NCBI RefSeq assembly: GCF_002865985.1
Contig: NZ_LNDD01000001.1
Location: 62,001 to 126,000 of the forward strand
Direction: 5' to 3'
From: Thermotoga sp. SG1
GTDB taxonomy: Bacteria; Thermotogota; Thermotogae; Thermotogales; Thermotogaceae
Length of the DNA: 64,000 nucleotides
The position numbers and the translations under genes are program-made. Below the pieces are notes generated by a model, which worked only from the letters and a program-made list of their open reading frames with translations, was not told where the DNA came from and did no database searches. This document shows, piece after piece, positions 34,832-43,814 of this stretch. Every line of letters starts with the position of its first letter. The stretch's first letter is position 1.

Positions 34832-36066
34832 GATTCACCATTTTCTTTCTTGTACTTCTTGGGGTGATGGTCTTCGGTGCATTCGAACAAGAAGCATACC
34901 TCTTCGTTCAGAGACTCACAACTGAAGACTTCGAAACTGCCCTGTCCATGTGTACAGACCAGATGAGAAAGCAACTCAGTCTTCAGAACCTTTCGAGCAT
35001 CTGGTATTCCCTGAAAAGTCAACTTGGTGACTTCAAAGAGATTATCGCTTACGAAAAGACCACTCAGGGTGAATACGAGATATACAACTTCACTCTAAGA
35101 TTCGAAAAAGGTGAGATCTCAGCGCTGGTCACCATGGACAAGGAAGGAAAAGTCGCCGGCCTGTTCTTCACACAGTCTGCGGGGGCAGAGTACGAACCTC
35201 CCGATTATGCAAACCTGGAAAGTTTCGAAGAAAAAGACATTTCTGTGAACGGACTTCCTGGAAAGCTCACCATTCCAGAAGGAAAAGGTCCCTTTCCGGC
35301 CGTTGTTCTTGTCCATGGATCCGGACCAAACGACATGGATGAGACGATAGGCCCCAACAAGATCTTCAAAGATATTGCCTACGGGCTGTCTTCAAACGGC
35401 ATCATCGTTCTCAGATACCACAAGAGAACGTTTGTGGAGAAGATGGATCCTGCCACTCTGACTGTTGAAGAAGAGGTCATAAAAGATGCTCAGGAAGCGG
35501 TGAAGATTTTGAAACAGAGAGAGGATGTCTCCACGGTGTACGTTCTCGGTCACAGTCTCGGTGCTATGCTTTCACCAGAGATCGCAGAAAGATCAAAAGC
35601 AGATGGTGTTATCATGCTGGCACCCCCTGCACGTCCACTCGAAGATCTCATGGAGGATCAGTTGAAATATCTTCAGTCTCTGGGTCTTGCAGAAAACATA
35701 GAAGAAATTTTGAAGACTCTGGAAAAACTCAGAAAAAAAGAACTTCCACCTGATGAAATTGTTCTTGGAGCACCTGCAAAGTACTTCTACGACCTGAGAG
35801 AAAGACAACCCGTTTTGACAGCAAAAAGGCTCTCTATTCCCATGCTTTTGATCTTCGGTGGAAGGGACTACCAGGTGAGCGAAAAAGATCGAAAAATCTG
35901 GTTGAGAGAACTTTCAGACAAAGAAAACGTGAAGATCGTAGTCTTTGAAGATCTCAACCACCTCATGATGACAGGAGAAGGGAAATCAACACCCGTTGAG
36001 TACATGAAGAAAGGACACGTTGACAGACGGGTGATAGATGCGATCGTGGAGTGGATGGTAAAATAG
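34828..36066 (+). CDS. estD: esterase EstD (alpha/beta hydrolase with N-terminal DUF3887-like domain)
   Basis: A 412-residue secreted or membrane-anchored serine esterase. Signal-like N-terminus (about 1-17), a DUF3887-like domain (about 20-120), then an alpha/beta hydrolase with nucleophile Ser243 in GHSLG, Asp347 in FGGRDYQV and His378 in DLNHLMM. These positions match the published T. maritima EstD triad as I recall it. Acts on short-chain acyl esters. Embedded between YgiQ and the pyrimidine genes, with no obvious functional link. Confidence 0.9.
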   Translation: MRFTIFFLVLLGVMVFGAFEQEAYLFVQRLTTEDFETALSMCTDQMRKQLSLQNLSSIWYSLKSQLGDFKEIIAYEKTTQGEYEIYNFTLRFEKGEISALVTMDKEGKVAGLFFTQSAGAEYEPPDYANLESFEEKDISVNGLPGKLTIPEGKGPFPAVVLVHGSGPNDMDETIGPNKIFKDIAYGLSSNGIIVLRYHKRTFVEKMDPATLTVEEEVIKDAQEAVKILKQREDVSTVYVLGHSLGAMLSPEIAERSKADGVIMLAPPARPLEDLMEDQLKYLQSLGLAENIEEILKTLEKLRKKELPPDEIVLGAPAKYFYDLRERQPVLTAKRLSIPMLLIFGGRDYQVSEKDRKIWLRELSDKENVKIVVFEDLNHLMMTGEGKSTPVEYMKKGHVDRRVIDAIVEWMVK

Positions 36067-36092
36067 ATGGAAAAGGAACTGGAGGGAACAGA

Positions 36093-37256
36093 GTGAGGAT
36101 CTACGACCCATTCAGAGGAAAATGGATGGAAGAGGAAATAAAAACGCCTTTTCCTTCAAAAGGGCTGGTGGCCACATCGCCTTTTGTCGATCTTCACGTT
36201 CACGTTCGCCTCAACGGTGGAGAAGACTACGATTCTTTAGAAGAAGCCTCCCTTGTGGGAGGCTTTTATAAAGTGGTGATACAGCCAAACACCAGGCCGG
36301 CTATAGACAGAAAAGAGATTCTGGATGAACACCTGAAACTTTCCAAGAACAGAAAGGTGACGTTTCTTTTCACCGTGTCTCCCTTTGGCTCTCTTGAGGC
36401 AGAGGGTGAAAGGGTTGTAGGTTTTTCAACCGACGGGATAGAGTACGACTATCCCACACTCGTTGAGACGATGAAGAAAAGAAAAAAAGCACTCTGGTTC
36501 GATCACAGCCAGATGTACGAGATAGATGGGATCTTTTACGAGGGAACAGATTTTGACCTTCCGAAGCGTCCCCGCTCAAGTGAAGCGGTGGCGATTGCGA
36601 GAACCGTCCTCACAGGTATAGAGTACGGCTTTGAAAGATTCCACATCCAGCACGTGACAACCAGATACTCGGTGGAGATGCTCTCTTTTCTGAAAAAACT
36701 CGCCAGGGTCACCTGTGAGGTAACACCCCATCACCTGTTTTTCTGTTACGAAGACATCAAAAACACCAACTTCAAGATCAACCCACCCCTCGGATCCCCT
36801 GAGGACAGAAAATTCCTCATCGAAGCGGTGAAGAAAGATGTGATCGATGTTCTTGCAACAGACCACGCTCCCCATCCTGAAAAACCTGACGATTTTGCCT
36901 CCGCTCCTTATGGATCGACTTCCATAGAGATTGCCTTCTCTGTGTACTACACCGTTCTTGAAGACCTTGAAACGGTGATAGAAAAGATGACGAAAGTTCC
37001 CCTCGGCGTTCTTGGGATGAGAGAAAGTCTCACCGAGGAGGATCTTGTCTTCATAGATCCCGATGCGCAGTTCGTGGTGGATGCAGGGAAATTCAAGAGC
37101 AAAGGAAAGAACACGATGTTCGACGGTGTCAAACTGAAAGGGAAAGTCGTTGCGATGAAACTCAAAGGAAGATGGGTGATGATGGATGGAGAGGTTCTGC
37201 CTGACCAAGAAGAAAACGATCAGAGTGAACGAGGACACCTGGATCGTTCTCTTTGA
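36093..37256 (+). CDS. pyrC: dihydroorotase
   Basis: A 387-residue zinc amidohydrolase closing carbamoyl-aspartate to dihydroorotate. Motifs FVDLHVHVR (zinc histidines), ITHQHVTTRYS-like IQHVTTRYS, EVTPHHLFF and ATDHAPHP are in order. GTG 36093 is chosen because GGAGGG lies seven bases upstream; an earlier in-frame ATG overlaps estD. The C-terminus overlaps pyrK by about 70 bases, so the true pyrK start may be later. Confidence 0.93.
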   Translation: MRIYDPFRGKWMEEEIKTPFPSKGLVATSPFVDLHVHVRLNGGEDYDSLEEASLVGGFYKVVIQPNTRPAIDRKEILDEHLKLSKNRKVTFLFTVSPFGSLEAEGERVVGFSTDGIEYDYPTLVETMKKRKKALWFDHSQMYEIDGIFYEGTDFDLPKRPRSSEAVAIARTVLTGIEYGFERFHIQHVTTRYSVEMLSFLKKLARVTCEVTPHHLFFCYEDIKNTNFKINPPLGSPEDRKFLIEAVKKDVIDVLATDHAPHPEKPDDFASAPYGSTSIEIAFSVYYTVLEDLETVIEKMTKVPLGVLGMRESLTEEDLVFIDPDAQFVVDAGKFKSKGKNTMFDGVKLKGKVVAMKLKGRWVMMDGEVLPDQEENDQSERGHLDRSL

Positions 37257-37839
37257 AGAACAGATCGATTTTTCACCGGGGCAGTTTGTGATGCTTGAGA
37301 CCCCCAAACTCGTCAGAAAACCCTTCGTCCTTGGCTGGTGGGAAGATAGTCTTGCTGTTTCCGTTCAGGTGAAAGGAAAGGGAACAAGATGGATCGTGGA
37401 AGAAGCAGAAAAGATAAAGGGACATGGACCCCTTGGAAACGGTTTCAAAAAAGACGGAAGAGGACTTCTCATCATCTCTCCAACCTGTCTCACTATGGCA
37501 AAAGCATTCGAAAGAGCCATGAACGTGGACGTTCTCGTTGGAAGCAGAACGCCTATTTTCATATCCCTGGAGTATGAAAGTGCTATCGGAAACGATGAAT
37601 TTTTGAAAAAACTCTCATCACTTCCTGAGTACGACTGGTACCTCGTCTCTGGATCCAAAGGTATGGAGAAAGTTTGCTGGGAACACCTGAAGGGAAAAGA
37701 AGTCTACTTCTCACTCGAAGAATACATGGGATGCGGCATAGGTGCCTGCAAGTCGTGTGCCGTTTTCACAAAAAGTGGTGTGAAACACGTCTGCACGGAT
37801 GGTCCGATATTCAGAGGTGATGAACTGTGCTGGAACTAA
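37186..37839 (+). CDS. pyrK: dihydroorotate dehydrogenase electron-transfer subunit
   Basis: A protein of up to 217 residues (usual size 210-260) carrying FAD and a [2Fe-2S] cluster, passing electrons from PyrD to NAD. The cluster ligands are CGIGACKSC and a later HVCTDGP cysteine. The start is uncertain: ATG 37186 lies 71 bases inside pyrC, and GAGAGG is followed by a CTG at 37198. It overlaps pyrD by 13 bases. Confidence 0.88.
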   Translation: MERFCLTKKKTIRVNEDTWIVLFEEQIDFSPGQFVMLETPKLVRKPFVLGWWEDSLAVSVQVKGKGTRWIVEEAEKIKGHGPLGNGFKKDGRGLLIISPTCLTMAKAFERAMNVDVLVGSRTPIFISLEYESAIGNDEFLKKLSSLPEYDWYLVSGSKGMEKVCWEHLKGKEVYFSLEEYMGCGIGACKSCAVFTKSGVKHVCTDGPIFRGDELCWN

Positions 37840-38639
37840 CTCCCCCTCTTGTTCTCCTCTCTGGGCCGGCAGGTTTCGGGGAGTATTTAAAACTCATAGA
37901 TCACAAATACGTTGGTGGAGCTATTTTGAAGACGATCACTTTCCATCCCAAAGAAGGAAATCCCACTCCTAGGATGGCAGATGGAGATTTTTACGTGATA
38001 AACAGGATCGGACTGGAAAACCCGGGAATACACAGATTCGTTGAAGATCTTCCTGAACTTCCTATCCCCATGATCGCAAGTCTTGGTGGTGACTCGTTCG
38101 AAGAGTACCTGGAAGTGGCACATGTGTTCAAAAAGGTGGCAGACAGATTCTGTGCTGTGGAATTTAACTTTTCCTGTCCGAACGTGAAGGAAGGAGGACT
38201 TTCCATCGTCAGAAACAGAGAAAGGTGGAGCGACCTTCTGAGAGAACTCAGAAGGGTACTCCCCGAGTCTTTTTTGATAGCAAAAGTGGGGATAGAAGGG
38301 ATCTTTGTGGAAGAAGCAGCAGAAATGGTGAAAGACGCAGGGTGGGAAGGGATCACACTTGTGAACACGGTGAGGGGATTGCACTTTGAAAAAGACACTG
38401 TGATTCTGGGAGGTCTTTCAGGACCCATTTTGAAGCCCATCGCTCTCAGAGCGGTGTATGAGGTGAAAAGAAGGTTTCCAGAACTCTTTGTGATTGCAAG
38501 CGGCGGTGTGTACTCTGTAGAAGATGCAAAGGAATTTCTGAGTGTGGGTGCGGACGTGATAGGGATAGGAAGTGCCCTTTTCAAAGATCCCGGTATCGTC
38601 GAAGAGATAGGGAAATACTTGATGGAGGTGAGAAGATGA
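37827..38639 (+). CDS. pyrD: dihydroorotate dehydrogenase catalytic subunit (class 1B)
   Basis: A 270-residue FMN TIM barrel oxidising dihydroorotate to orotate together with PyrK. VEFNFSCPNVKEGG and the phosphate-binding IASGGVYSVEDA / VGADVIGIGSALF segments are conserved. GTG start 37827 with GAGGTG upstream; overlaps pyrK by 13 bases and pyrF by four. Confidence 0.93.
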   Translation: MLELTPPLVLLSGPAGFGEYLKLIDHKYVGGAILKTITFHPKEGNPTPRMADGDFYVINRIGLENPGIHRFVEDLPELPIPMIASLGGDSFEEYLEVAHVFKKVADRFCAVEFNFSCPNVKEGGLSIVRNRERWSDLLRELRRVLPESFLIAKVGIEGIFVEEAAEMVKDAGWEGITLVNTVRGLHFEKDTVILGGLSGPILKPIALRAVYEVKRRFPELFVIASGGVYSVEDAKEFLSVGADVIGIGSALFKDPGIVEEIGKYLMEVRR

Positions 38640-39241
38640 TACCTGTTTTGAGCCTCGACATGGAGGATCCAATCGGATTCATCGAAGAAAACGGCAGTTT
38701 CGATGTGGTGAAGGTGGGACACAACCTCGTCGTTCATGGAAAGAAGATCTTCGACGAACTTGAAAAAAGAAACCTGAAGATCATCCTCGACCTGAAGTTC
38801 TGTGACATACCTTCAACCGTGGAGCGCTCCATAAAAAGCTGGGACCATCCGGCCATCATCGGTTTCACTGTTCACTCCTGCGCGGGATACGAAAGTGTAG
38901 AAAGGGCCCTTAAGGCAACGAAGAAACACGTGTTCGTTGTAGTGAAACTAACTTCCATGGAAGGATCTTTGGAAGATTACCTGGATAAAATAGAAAGACT
39001 GAACGAACTGGGATGCGATTTCGTACTTCCGGGGCCATGGGCAAAAGTTCTAAGAGAGAAAATCAAAGGAAAGATTCTCGTTCCCGGAATCAGAATGGAA
39101 GTGAAAGCAGACGACCAGAAAGATGTGGTGACACCGGAGGAAATAAAAGAAATCGCAGATTTTGCCGTTCTTGGAAGAGAAATCTACCTCAGTGAAAATC
39201 CAAGAGAAAAGATCGAAAAGATAAAGGAGATGATAATGTGA
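38636..39241 (+). CDS. pyrF: orotidine 5'-phosphate decarboxylase
   Basis: A 201-residue barrel; the catalytic DxKxxD is LDLKFCDIPSTV, and the phosphate site is near VPGIRM and LGREIY. Catalyses the last step to UMP. ATGA and GTGA overlaps with pyrD and pyrE. Confidence 0.95.
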   Translation: MIPVLSLDMEDPIGFIEENGSFDVVKVGHNLVVHGKKIFDELEKRNLKIILDLKFCDIPSTVERSIKSWDHPAIIGFTVHSCAGYESVERALKATKKHVFVVVKLTSMEGSLEDYLDKIERLNELGCDFVLPGPWAKVLREKIKGKILVPGIRMEVKADDQKDVVTPEEIKEIADFAVLGREIYLSENPREKIEKIKEMIM

Positions 39242-39801
39242 TAGAGGAGATTCTAGAAAAAACGGGAGCGCTTCTTTCAGGACACTTCGTTCTCTCTTCC
39301 GGTAAGCATTCTTCCAGGTACGTTCAATGCGCCCGCCTTTTCGAATTTCCAGAGTACGGAGACATCGTTGGGAAGAAACTCGCAGAACTTTTGAAAAAGT
39401 ACGATGCAGAGACGGTGATTGGCCCTGCAATGGGGGGAGTGATTCTTTCCTACGTTGTTGCAAGGTACCTGAAGGCAAGATCTCTCTTCACTGAGAGAGA
39501 AAACGGAGTAATGAAGCTCAGAAGGGGATTCACCGTGAAACCCGGTGAAAAAGTAGCGGTCGTCGAAGACGTGGTGACAACGGGAGGGTCTGTGAAGGAA
39601 GTGATAGAACTTTTGAAAAGTCTTGGAGCGAACGTGGTGTGTGTGGGATCGATCATAGATCGCTCTGGTGGAAGAGTGGATTTTGGCGTGCCTTTTGAAA
39701 GTCTTCTCAAACTGGATCTTCCAGTCTATGAACCCAATGACTGTCCTCTCTGCAAACAGGGAATACCCGCTGAAAAACCAGGAAGTAAGGGATTGAAATA
39801 A
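39238..39801 (+). CDS. pyrE: orotate phosphoribosyltransferase
   Basis: A 187-residue type I phosphoribosyltransferase with the PRPP loop VAVVEDVVTTGGSVKEV and the orotate-side segment GAMGGVILSY-like GPAMGGVILSYVVARY. The C-terminal NDCPLCKQG pair of cysteines is typical of thermophile and archaeal-like forms. GTG start inside the pyrF stop. Confidence 0.93.
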   Translation: MIEEILEKTGALLSGHFVLSSGKHSSRYVQCARLFEFPEYGDIVGKKLAELLKKYDAETVIGPAMGGVILSYVVARYLKARSLFTERENGVMKLRRGFTVKPGEKVAVVEDVVTTGGSVKEVIELLKSLGANVVCVGSIIDRSGGRVDFGVPFESLLKLDLPVYEPNDCPLCKQGIPAEKPGSKGLK

Positions 39802-41088
39802 ATGATCATAAAAGGTGCGCTGGTATGGAACGGTAGAAAATTTGTTCAAAAAGATCTGTTCGTAGAAAATGGAGAATTTGTTGAAAAATCGGCTGGACCC
39901 GTTCTTGATGCACGCGGATACTTTCTTGTCCCGGGTTTTGTGGACTCTCACGCTCACGTTGTGGGAACGGGTTTTGCCAGGTTCAGCGTTTCTTTCAGTA
40001 CCTGGGACGAGTTCTTCAAAAAGAATCTGAAAGGTGATTTGATTGTCGGAAGAGGGTGGTTTGAAGAGCCAGATGAGGCAGTTTTTCAAAGACTGGACAG
40101 GATAGAAAAACCAGTTTTTCTCATCAGACGTTGCGGCCACAAGGCACTCCTGAACAAAAAAGCGATGGAAGTTTTGAATGTGAAAGAAAGATACCTTTTG
40201 GAGAACCTGGAAGCGATCTACGAACACGTGTTCAAGAAGAACATATCAAAATTCTACAGATCAGGTGAGGAAGAATTCCTCAAACACGGTGTGACCTTCG
40301 TTCAAAGCGACGATCTCTACGGTGTGAGTGTGGAAGAACTTCTTGGTGTACTGAAAAATTCCAGAGTAAGGCTCTTTGAAAAATTGAAACCCAAGGGACT
40401 GAAACCAGAATTCTTTGGAGACCTCAACTCGAAGGTCCATGTGAAGGGTGTAAAGGTCTTCATGGATGGTTCCCTGGGGGCCAGAACCGCTCTCATTTCA
40501 GGAAAGTACGATGACGGAACACACGGTGTTCAGCTTCTCACAAAAGAGAAACTCGAAGAACTTGCCAGATTCTGTGACAGGCACGGCCTTGTTCTGAACA
40601 TCCACGCGATAGGAGATGAGGCGGTGAGTCTGGCCCTGGACGTTCTTGAAAGATACCCTGGTCACAGGATCGTACACGCCCAATTTGTGAAGGAAGAAGA
40701 CCTGAAAAGAGCCAAAAATACATCCTTTTCCGTTCAACCACACTTCTACTTCGAAGATCAACCCCTTCTGAAGAATGTGAAAGTGAACGCTCTCTTGTAC
40801 CCCTTCAGGAAGATGTTTGAGATGGGAATCTCCATTTCCTTCTCATCGGATTCTCCGGTTTCTCCGTGCGATCCAAAGTACATCGCTGAACATGCTTTGA
40901 AGATGGGTTTTTCCAGAAAAGAAACTTTCTATCTTCTGACAGAAGCGGGAGCAAAGCAGGTGGGGATAAAGACAGGAAGGATAGAAAAGGGCTTCAGAGC
41001 AGATTTCTGTCTGTACGAGAGAGATCCTCTTCTTTTCGAGGACGATCCCGTGGCTGTGTTCGTGGAGGGGTGGAAGGTTTATGGTTGA
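39802..41088 (+). CDS. amidohydrolase family 3 (YtcJ-like) protein
   Basis: A 428-residue metal-dependent hydrolase: FVDSHAHVVGTG supplies the first metal histidines, VHVKGVKVFMDGSLGART, IHAIGDEAVSLALD and SSDSPVSP follow in YtcJ/amidohydrolase_3 order. Substrate unknown (formamide-like bonds in relatives). ATG 39802 immediately follows the pyrE stop, so it rides on the pyrimidine operon. Not obviously required for UMP synthesis. Confidence 0.82.
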   Translation: MIIKGALVWNGRKFVQKDLFVENGEFVEKSAGPVLDARGYFLVPGFVDSHAHVVGTGFARFSVSFSTWDEFFKKNLKGDLIVGRGWFEEPDEAVFQRLDRIEKPVFLIRRCGHKALLNKKAMEVLNVKERYLLENLEAIYEHVFKKNISKFYRSGEEEFLKHGVTFVQSDDLYGVSVEELLGVLKNSRVRLFEKLKPKGLKPEFFGDLNSKVHVKGVKVFMDGSLGARTALISGKYDDGTHGVQLLTKEKLEELARFCDRHGLVLNIHAIGDEAVSLALDVLERYPGHRIVHAQFVKEEDLKRAKNTSFSVQPHFYFEDQPLLKNVKVNALLYPFRKMFEMGISISFSSDSPVSPCDPKYIAEHALKMGFSRKETFYLLTEAGAKQVGIKTGRIEKGFRADFCLYERDPLLFEDDPVAVFVEGWKVYG

Positions 41089-41134
41089 TCCTCTGATAGA
41101 AATTTTCTAGAGAAATATCGAGAAGGTAGAAATT

Positions 41135-41767
41135 TTGGGAGAAGTCTGGGATGTTCTGTATTTTGAAGGAAACGCCCCGGACGTTGGAAAGAGACGTGAA
41201 AACTTCATCGTTGAAATGCTCAGAAAAGAATTTCCAGACGAGATTTTGTCTGTTGAACAGGCGCCCAGTAAAGAAAAAGGATGGGACATCAAAGTGACAT
41301 TCCAAAGCAGCCTGGTGAAAAGATACAACCTCAAAACAACGGAGGGATTTTCAAGTATAAAAATGGCCTGGGATGGTTTCCCATCTGAGGAACGCTTTCT
41401 GAGTTTTGAATTTAAATCGAATCTTCTTTACGTTGCGAAAGAAGGAAACAAAATCAAGATATGTGTTATCGACGCAGAAACACTCAACTCCCTACAAAGA
41501 GAAATAAAGAATAATCCATCAAAATTGAGAGAATACTGGTCGATACCCAAAGAGAACACAAATCCCAGAGGATTCGGTCTCAGAAGAAGAACTGTGAAAA
41601 AACCCGTCGAGAAATTTAAAAACAGGGGAAATTACGTTGAAGTTGAACACAAACCGTTCACAGGGAAAGAAAAAGTTGAATCCCAAAAAGAATACTTTGA
41701 AAACTGGTACGACCTGGTAAAGAAAATTGCTGAAAAATATCACCGTGGAGAAAAGAGCGATGGTTGA
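41135..41767 (+). CDS. putative type II restriction endonuclease, N-terminus possibly truncated
   Basis: A 210-residue basic protein with no strong family match, convergent with and overlapping a DNA methyltransferase by 28 bases, which is the reason for the call. KGWDIKV and NLKTTEG could contribute a PD-(D/E)xK-like site. TTG 41135 has GAAGGT seven bases upstream. An ATG at 41081, behind GGAAGG, lies in the same frame. After nine codons it meets a TAG at 41108 and the frame then stays open, so the original start may have been knocked out. Short alternative: unrelated hypothetical. Confidence 0.5.
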   Translation: MGEVWDVLYFEGNAPDVGKRRENFIVEMLRKEFPDEILSVEQAPSKEKGWDIKVTFQSSLVKRYNLKTTEGFSSIKMAWDGFPSEERFLSFEFKSNLLYVAKEGNKIKICVIDAETLNSLQREIKNNPSKLREYWSIPKENTNPRGFGLRRRTVKKPVEKFKNRGNYVEVEHKPFTGKEKVESQKEYFENWYDLVKKIAEKYHRGEKSDG

Positions 41768-42662
41768 TTGATCGCTTCTTTAATCCTCTCTTCACCCTTC
41801 TTTGCATATTCTGGATTTATCTCTATTCCAATGAAATGCCTTCCCGTTTTTGCAGCCGCTACACACGTTGTTCCAACACCCGCGAAGGGATCGAGGACAA
41901 CATCTCCTTTGAAAGTGTAAAGCTGTATGCATCTGTAAGGAAGTTCCTCCGGGAAAGGAGCGGGATGTCCCACTTTCTTTGCTGATTCTGGTGGAAAACG
42001 CCATATGCTCCTTGTGAACTCAAGGAACTCTTCCTTCGTTATTGTGGAAATTGCACCGTCTTTTTCTGGCCTTTCTCTTTTGAAGCTTCCTTTACTCAGA
42101 ACGATGATGTACTCATGCTGATCCCTGAGAACCGGGTTCACTGGAGACATCCAGCTTCCCCATGCAGTAGAAGAACCACCCACTGCTTCTCCTTTGTCCC
42201 AGATGATTTCACCTCGGATTAGAAAACCTACTCGTTCAAACAGCTCTATAAGATACGCATGGAGCGGTATGTACAGTTTTCTTCCAAGGTTCGCCACGTT
42301 GAAACAAACCCTTCCGCCCCACACAAGGACCCTGAAGACCTCTCTCATCACGTCCTCGATGAATCCGAGGTACTCTTCGAGGGTGAGATCTTCATCGTAT
42401 TCCTTCCCAACATTGTATGGAGGAGAAGTAACCATTAAATGAATGGAACGATCGGGTATTCTTCTCAAAACTTCTCTTGCGTCTCCGACGATTATTTTAT
42501 CCAGAAAATCTTCAGAGAGGGAATTTTCGGCGAGGTCTTCCTTGGAAGGTTTTGGGGGGAAAATTCAGAATACAATGCTCTGCTGTAAAACGGTGAAGCA
42601 TCGTGGTTTTCTCTTCCCTTCACACCGAAAGAACTCGTTCTTGTGCTCTTCTTTTTACCCAT
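41740..42662 (-). pseudogene. DNA methyltransferase (beta class, probably N4-cytosine), frameshifted
   Basis: The main frame (to 41740) has motif IV TSPPYN early and motif I DPFAGVGTTCVAA late, the beta-class order; SPPY favours N4-cytosine. It lacks an N-terminus and has no ATG/GTG/TTG before VGDAREVL. In another frame, ATG 42662 (RBS GGGAGATGG) opens with SSFGVKGRENHDASPFYSR, the usual start of this family as I recall it. The frames join near a run of six C (42554-42559) if one base is restored. The full protein would have about 307 residues. Either an inactivated gene, a phase-variable tract or a sequencing error. Confidence 0.75.
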
Positions 42663-42698
42663 GTTACCATCTCCCAAGGTGGGGATGAAAATAAAAAA

Positions 42699-42775
42699 TG
42701 GAGCAGGCGGTGGGACTCGAACCCACACCCTCCGCCTTACCAAGGCGGCGCTCCACCGCTTGAAGCTACGCCTGC
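42699..42775 (-). tRNA. tRNA-Thr (anticodon GGT)
   Basis: Cloverleaf read on the minus strand: acceptor GCAGGCG / CGCCTGC, D arm around AGCTTCAAGCGGTGGAGC, anticodon stem CCGCC / GGCGG with loop TTGGTAA (anticodon GGT, threonine ACC), T arm GTGGG-TTCGAGT-CCCAC, discriminator T. CCA is encoded. TTTTTT follows at once as a terminator. Confidence 0.95.
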
Positions 42776-42789
42776 TCGCTGCTAGGGTT

Positions 42790-42818
42790 ATTTTAACACA
42801 TTGTCGCTTGTGATTCAA
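42790..42818 (-). promoter_or_regulatory. promoter of tRNA-Thr
   Basis: Minus strand TTGAAT (42813-42818), 17 bases, TAAAAT (42790-42795), about 15 bases before the tRNA 5' end. The -35 overlaps the stop of the dehydrogenase gene. Confidence 0.7.
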
Positions 42819-43798
42819 GATATCTCCTGCAGACCTTTACGTTTCAAAAGATCTATCACCTCTTCATTTACCACATATTTGGGAATTTTCCCGCTGAAGA
42901 AATCCACCACTGCTTGAGCGGCCATCATGTTCATTCTGTAGATGGCCTCCTTTGTGTGAGCTCCTATATGGGCCGTGGTGATGAGATTAGAACATTCAAA
43001 AAGAGGAGAGTTGGAATCTGGTGGCTCTTCGGAAAAGACATCCAGTGCAGCTCCAGCGATTTTCCCCTCCTTCAAAGCCTTCACAAGTGCTTCCTCGTCC
43101 ACCAGACCACCACGGGAGGTGTTGATCAGGAAAGCAGATTTCTTCATCAGGGAAATTTCCCTTTCTCCTATCATGTTTCTTGTACTTTCGTTCAGTGGAA
43201 CGTGGAGCGATACAAAGTCACTCTCCCCGAGAAGATGGTCCAGATCGTCGACCGGAGTGGCCTCTGACAATCTCACACTGTCTTTGCTCACGTATGGATC
43301 GTAAACGAGTACGTTCATACCAAGGCACACTGCCTTCTTAACCACTTCCCTGCCTATTGCACCAAAACCTATCACACCGAGTGTTTTTCCAGAAACCTCC
43401 TGCCCAATTGTTCCTTCCCACTTTTTCTCTTGAAACAACCTGTTATGTGCCCACACAAGACCTCTGCTGAGTGCGAAGATGAAGGCTATGGTGAGTTCAG
43501 CAACAGAAAGCGAATTCGCACCGGATGTGATGGTAACGGGGATTCCTTTCTTCTTTGCCGCATTCAGATCTATGTTGTCCACTCCCACCCCGTGCTTGGC
43601 TATGATTTTGAGACGGGAGTTTTCTATCATCTCAGCCGTAACAGGATGTGTGCCTACGATCAAAGCATCCACGTCTTTCAAAACATCTGGATCTATGGTA
43701 TCAGCTCTGATTGTCTCGAATCCATTTTTTCTGAGAAAATCAATGGGTTCTTGAGAATACTTGCCAAAAGTTCGTGTCACAATAAGTACTTTCTTCAT
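42815..43798 (-). CDS. D-isomer 2-hydroxyacid dehydrogenase (SerA-like)
   Basis: A 327-residue NAD-dependent dehydrogenase of the phosphoglycerate dehydrogenase family: GVGVDNIDL, Rossmann GVIGFGAIGREV, catalytic Arg in NTSRGGLVDE, Glu in FSEEPP and His in TAHIGAHT. No ACT or ASB domain, unlike feedback-regulated SerA. The context (TRAP transporter, SDR dehydrogenase, RpiR regulator) suggests oxidation of an imported sugar acid rather than serine synthesis. Confidence 0.85.
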   Translation of the reverse strand: MKKVLIVTRTFGKYSQEPIDFLRKNGFETIRADTIDPDVLKDVDALIVGTHPVTAEMIENSRLKIIAKHGVGVDNIDLNAAKKKGIPVTITSGANSLSVAELTIAFIFALSRGLVWAHNRLFQEKKWEGTIGQEVSGKTLGVIGFGAIGREVVKKAVCLGMNVLVYDPYVSKDSVRLSEATPVDDLDHLLGESDFVSLHVPLNESTRNMIGEREISLMKKSAFLINTSRGGLVDEEALVKALKEGKIAGAALDVFSEEPPDSNSPLFECSNLITTAHIGAHTKEAIYRMNMMAAQAVVDFFSGKIPKYVVNEEVIDLLKRKGLQEIS

Positions 43799-43814
43799 AT
43801 TTTTCCCTCCACGT

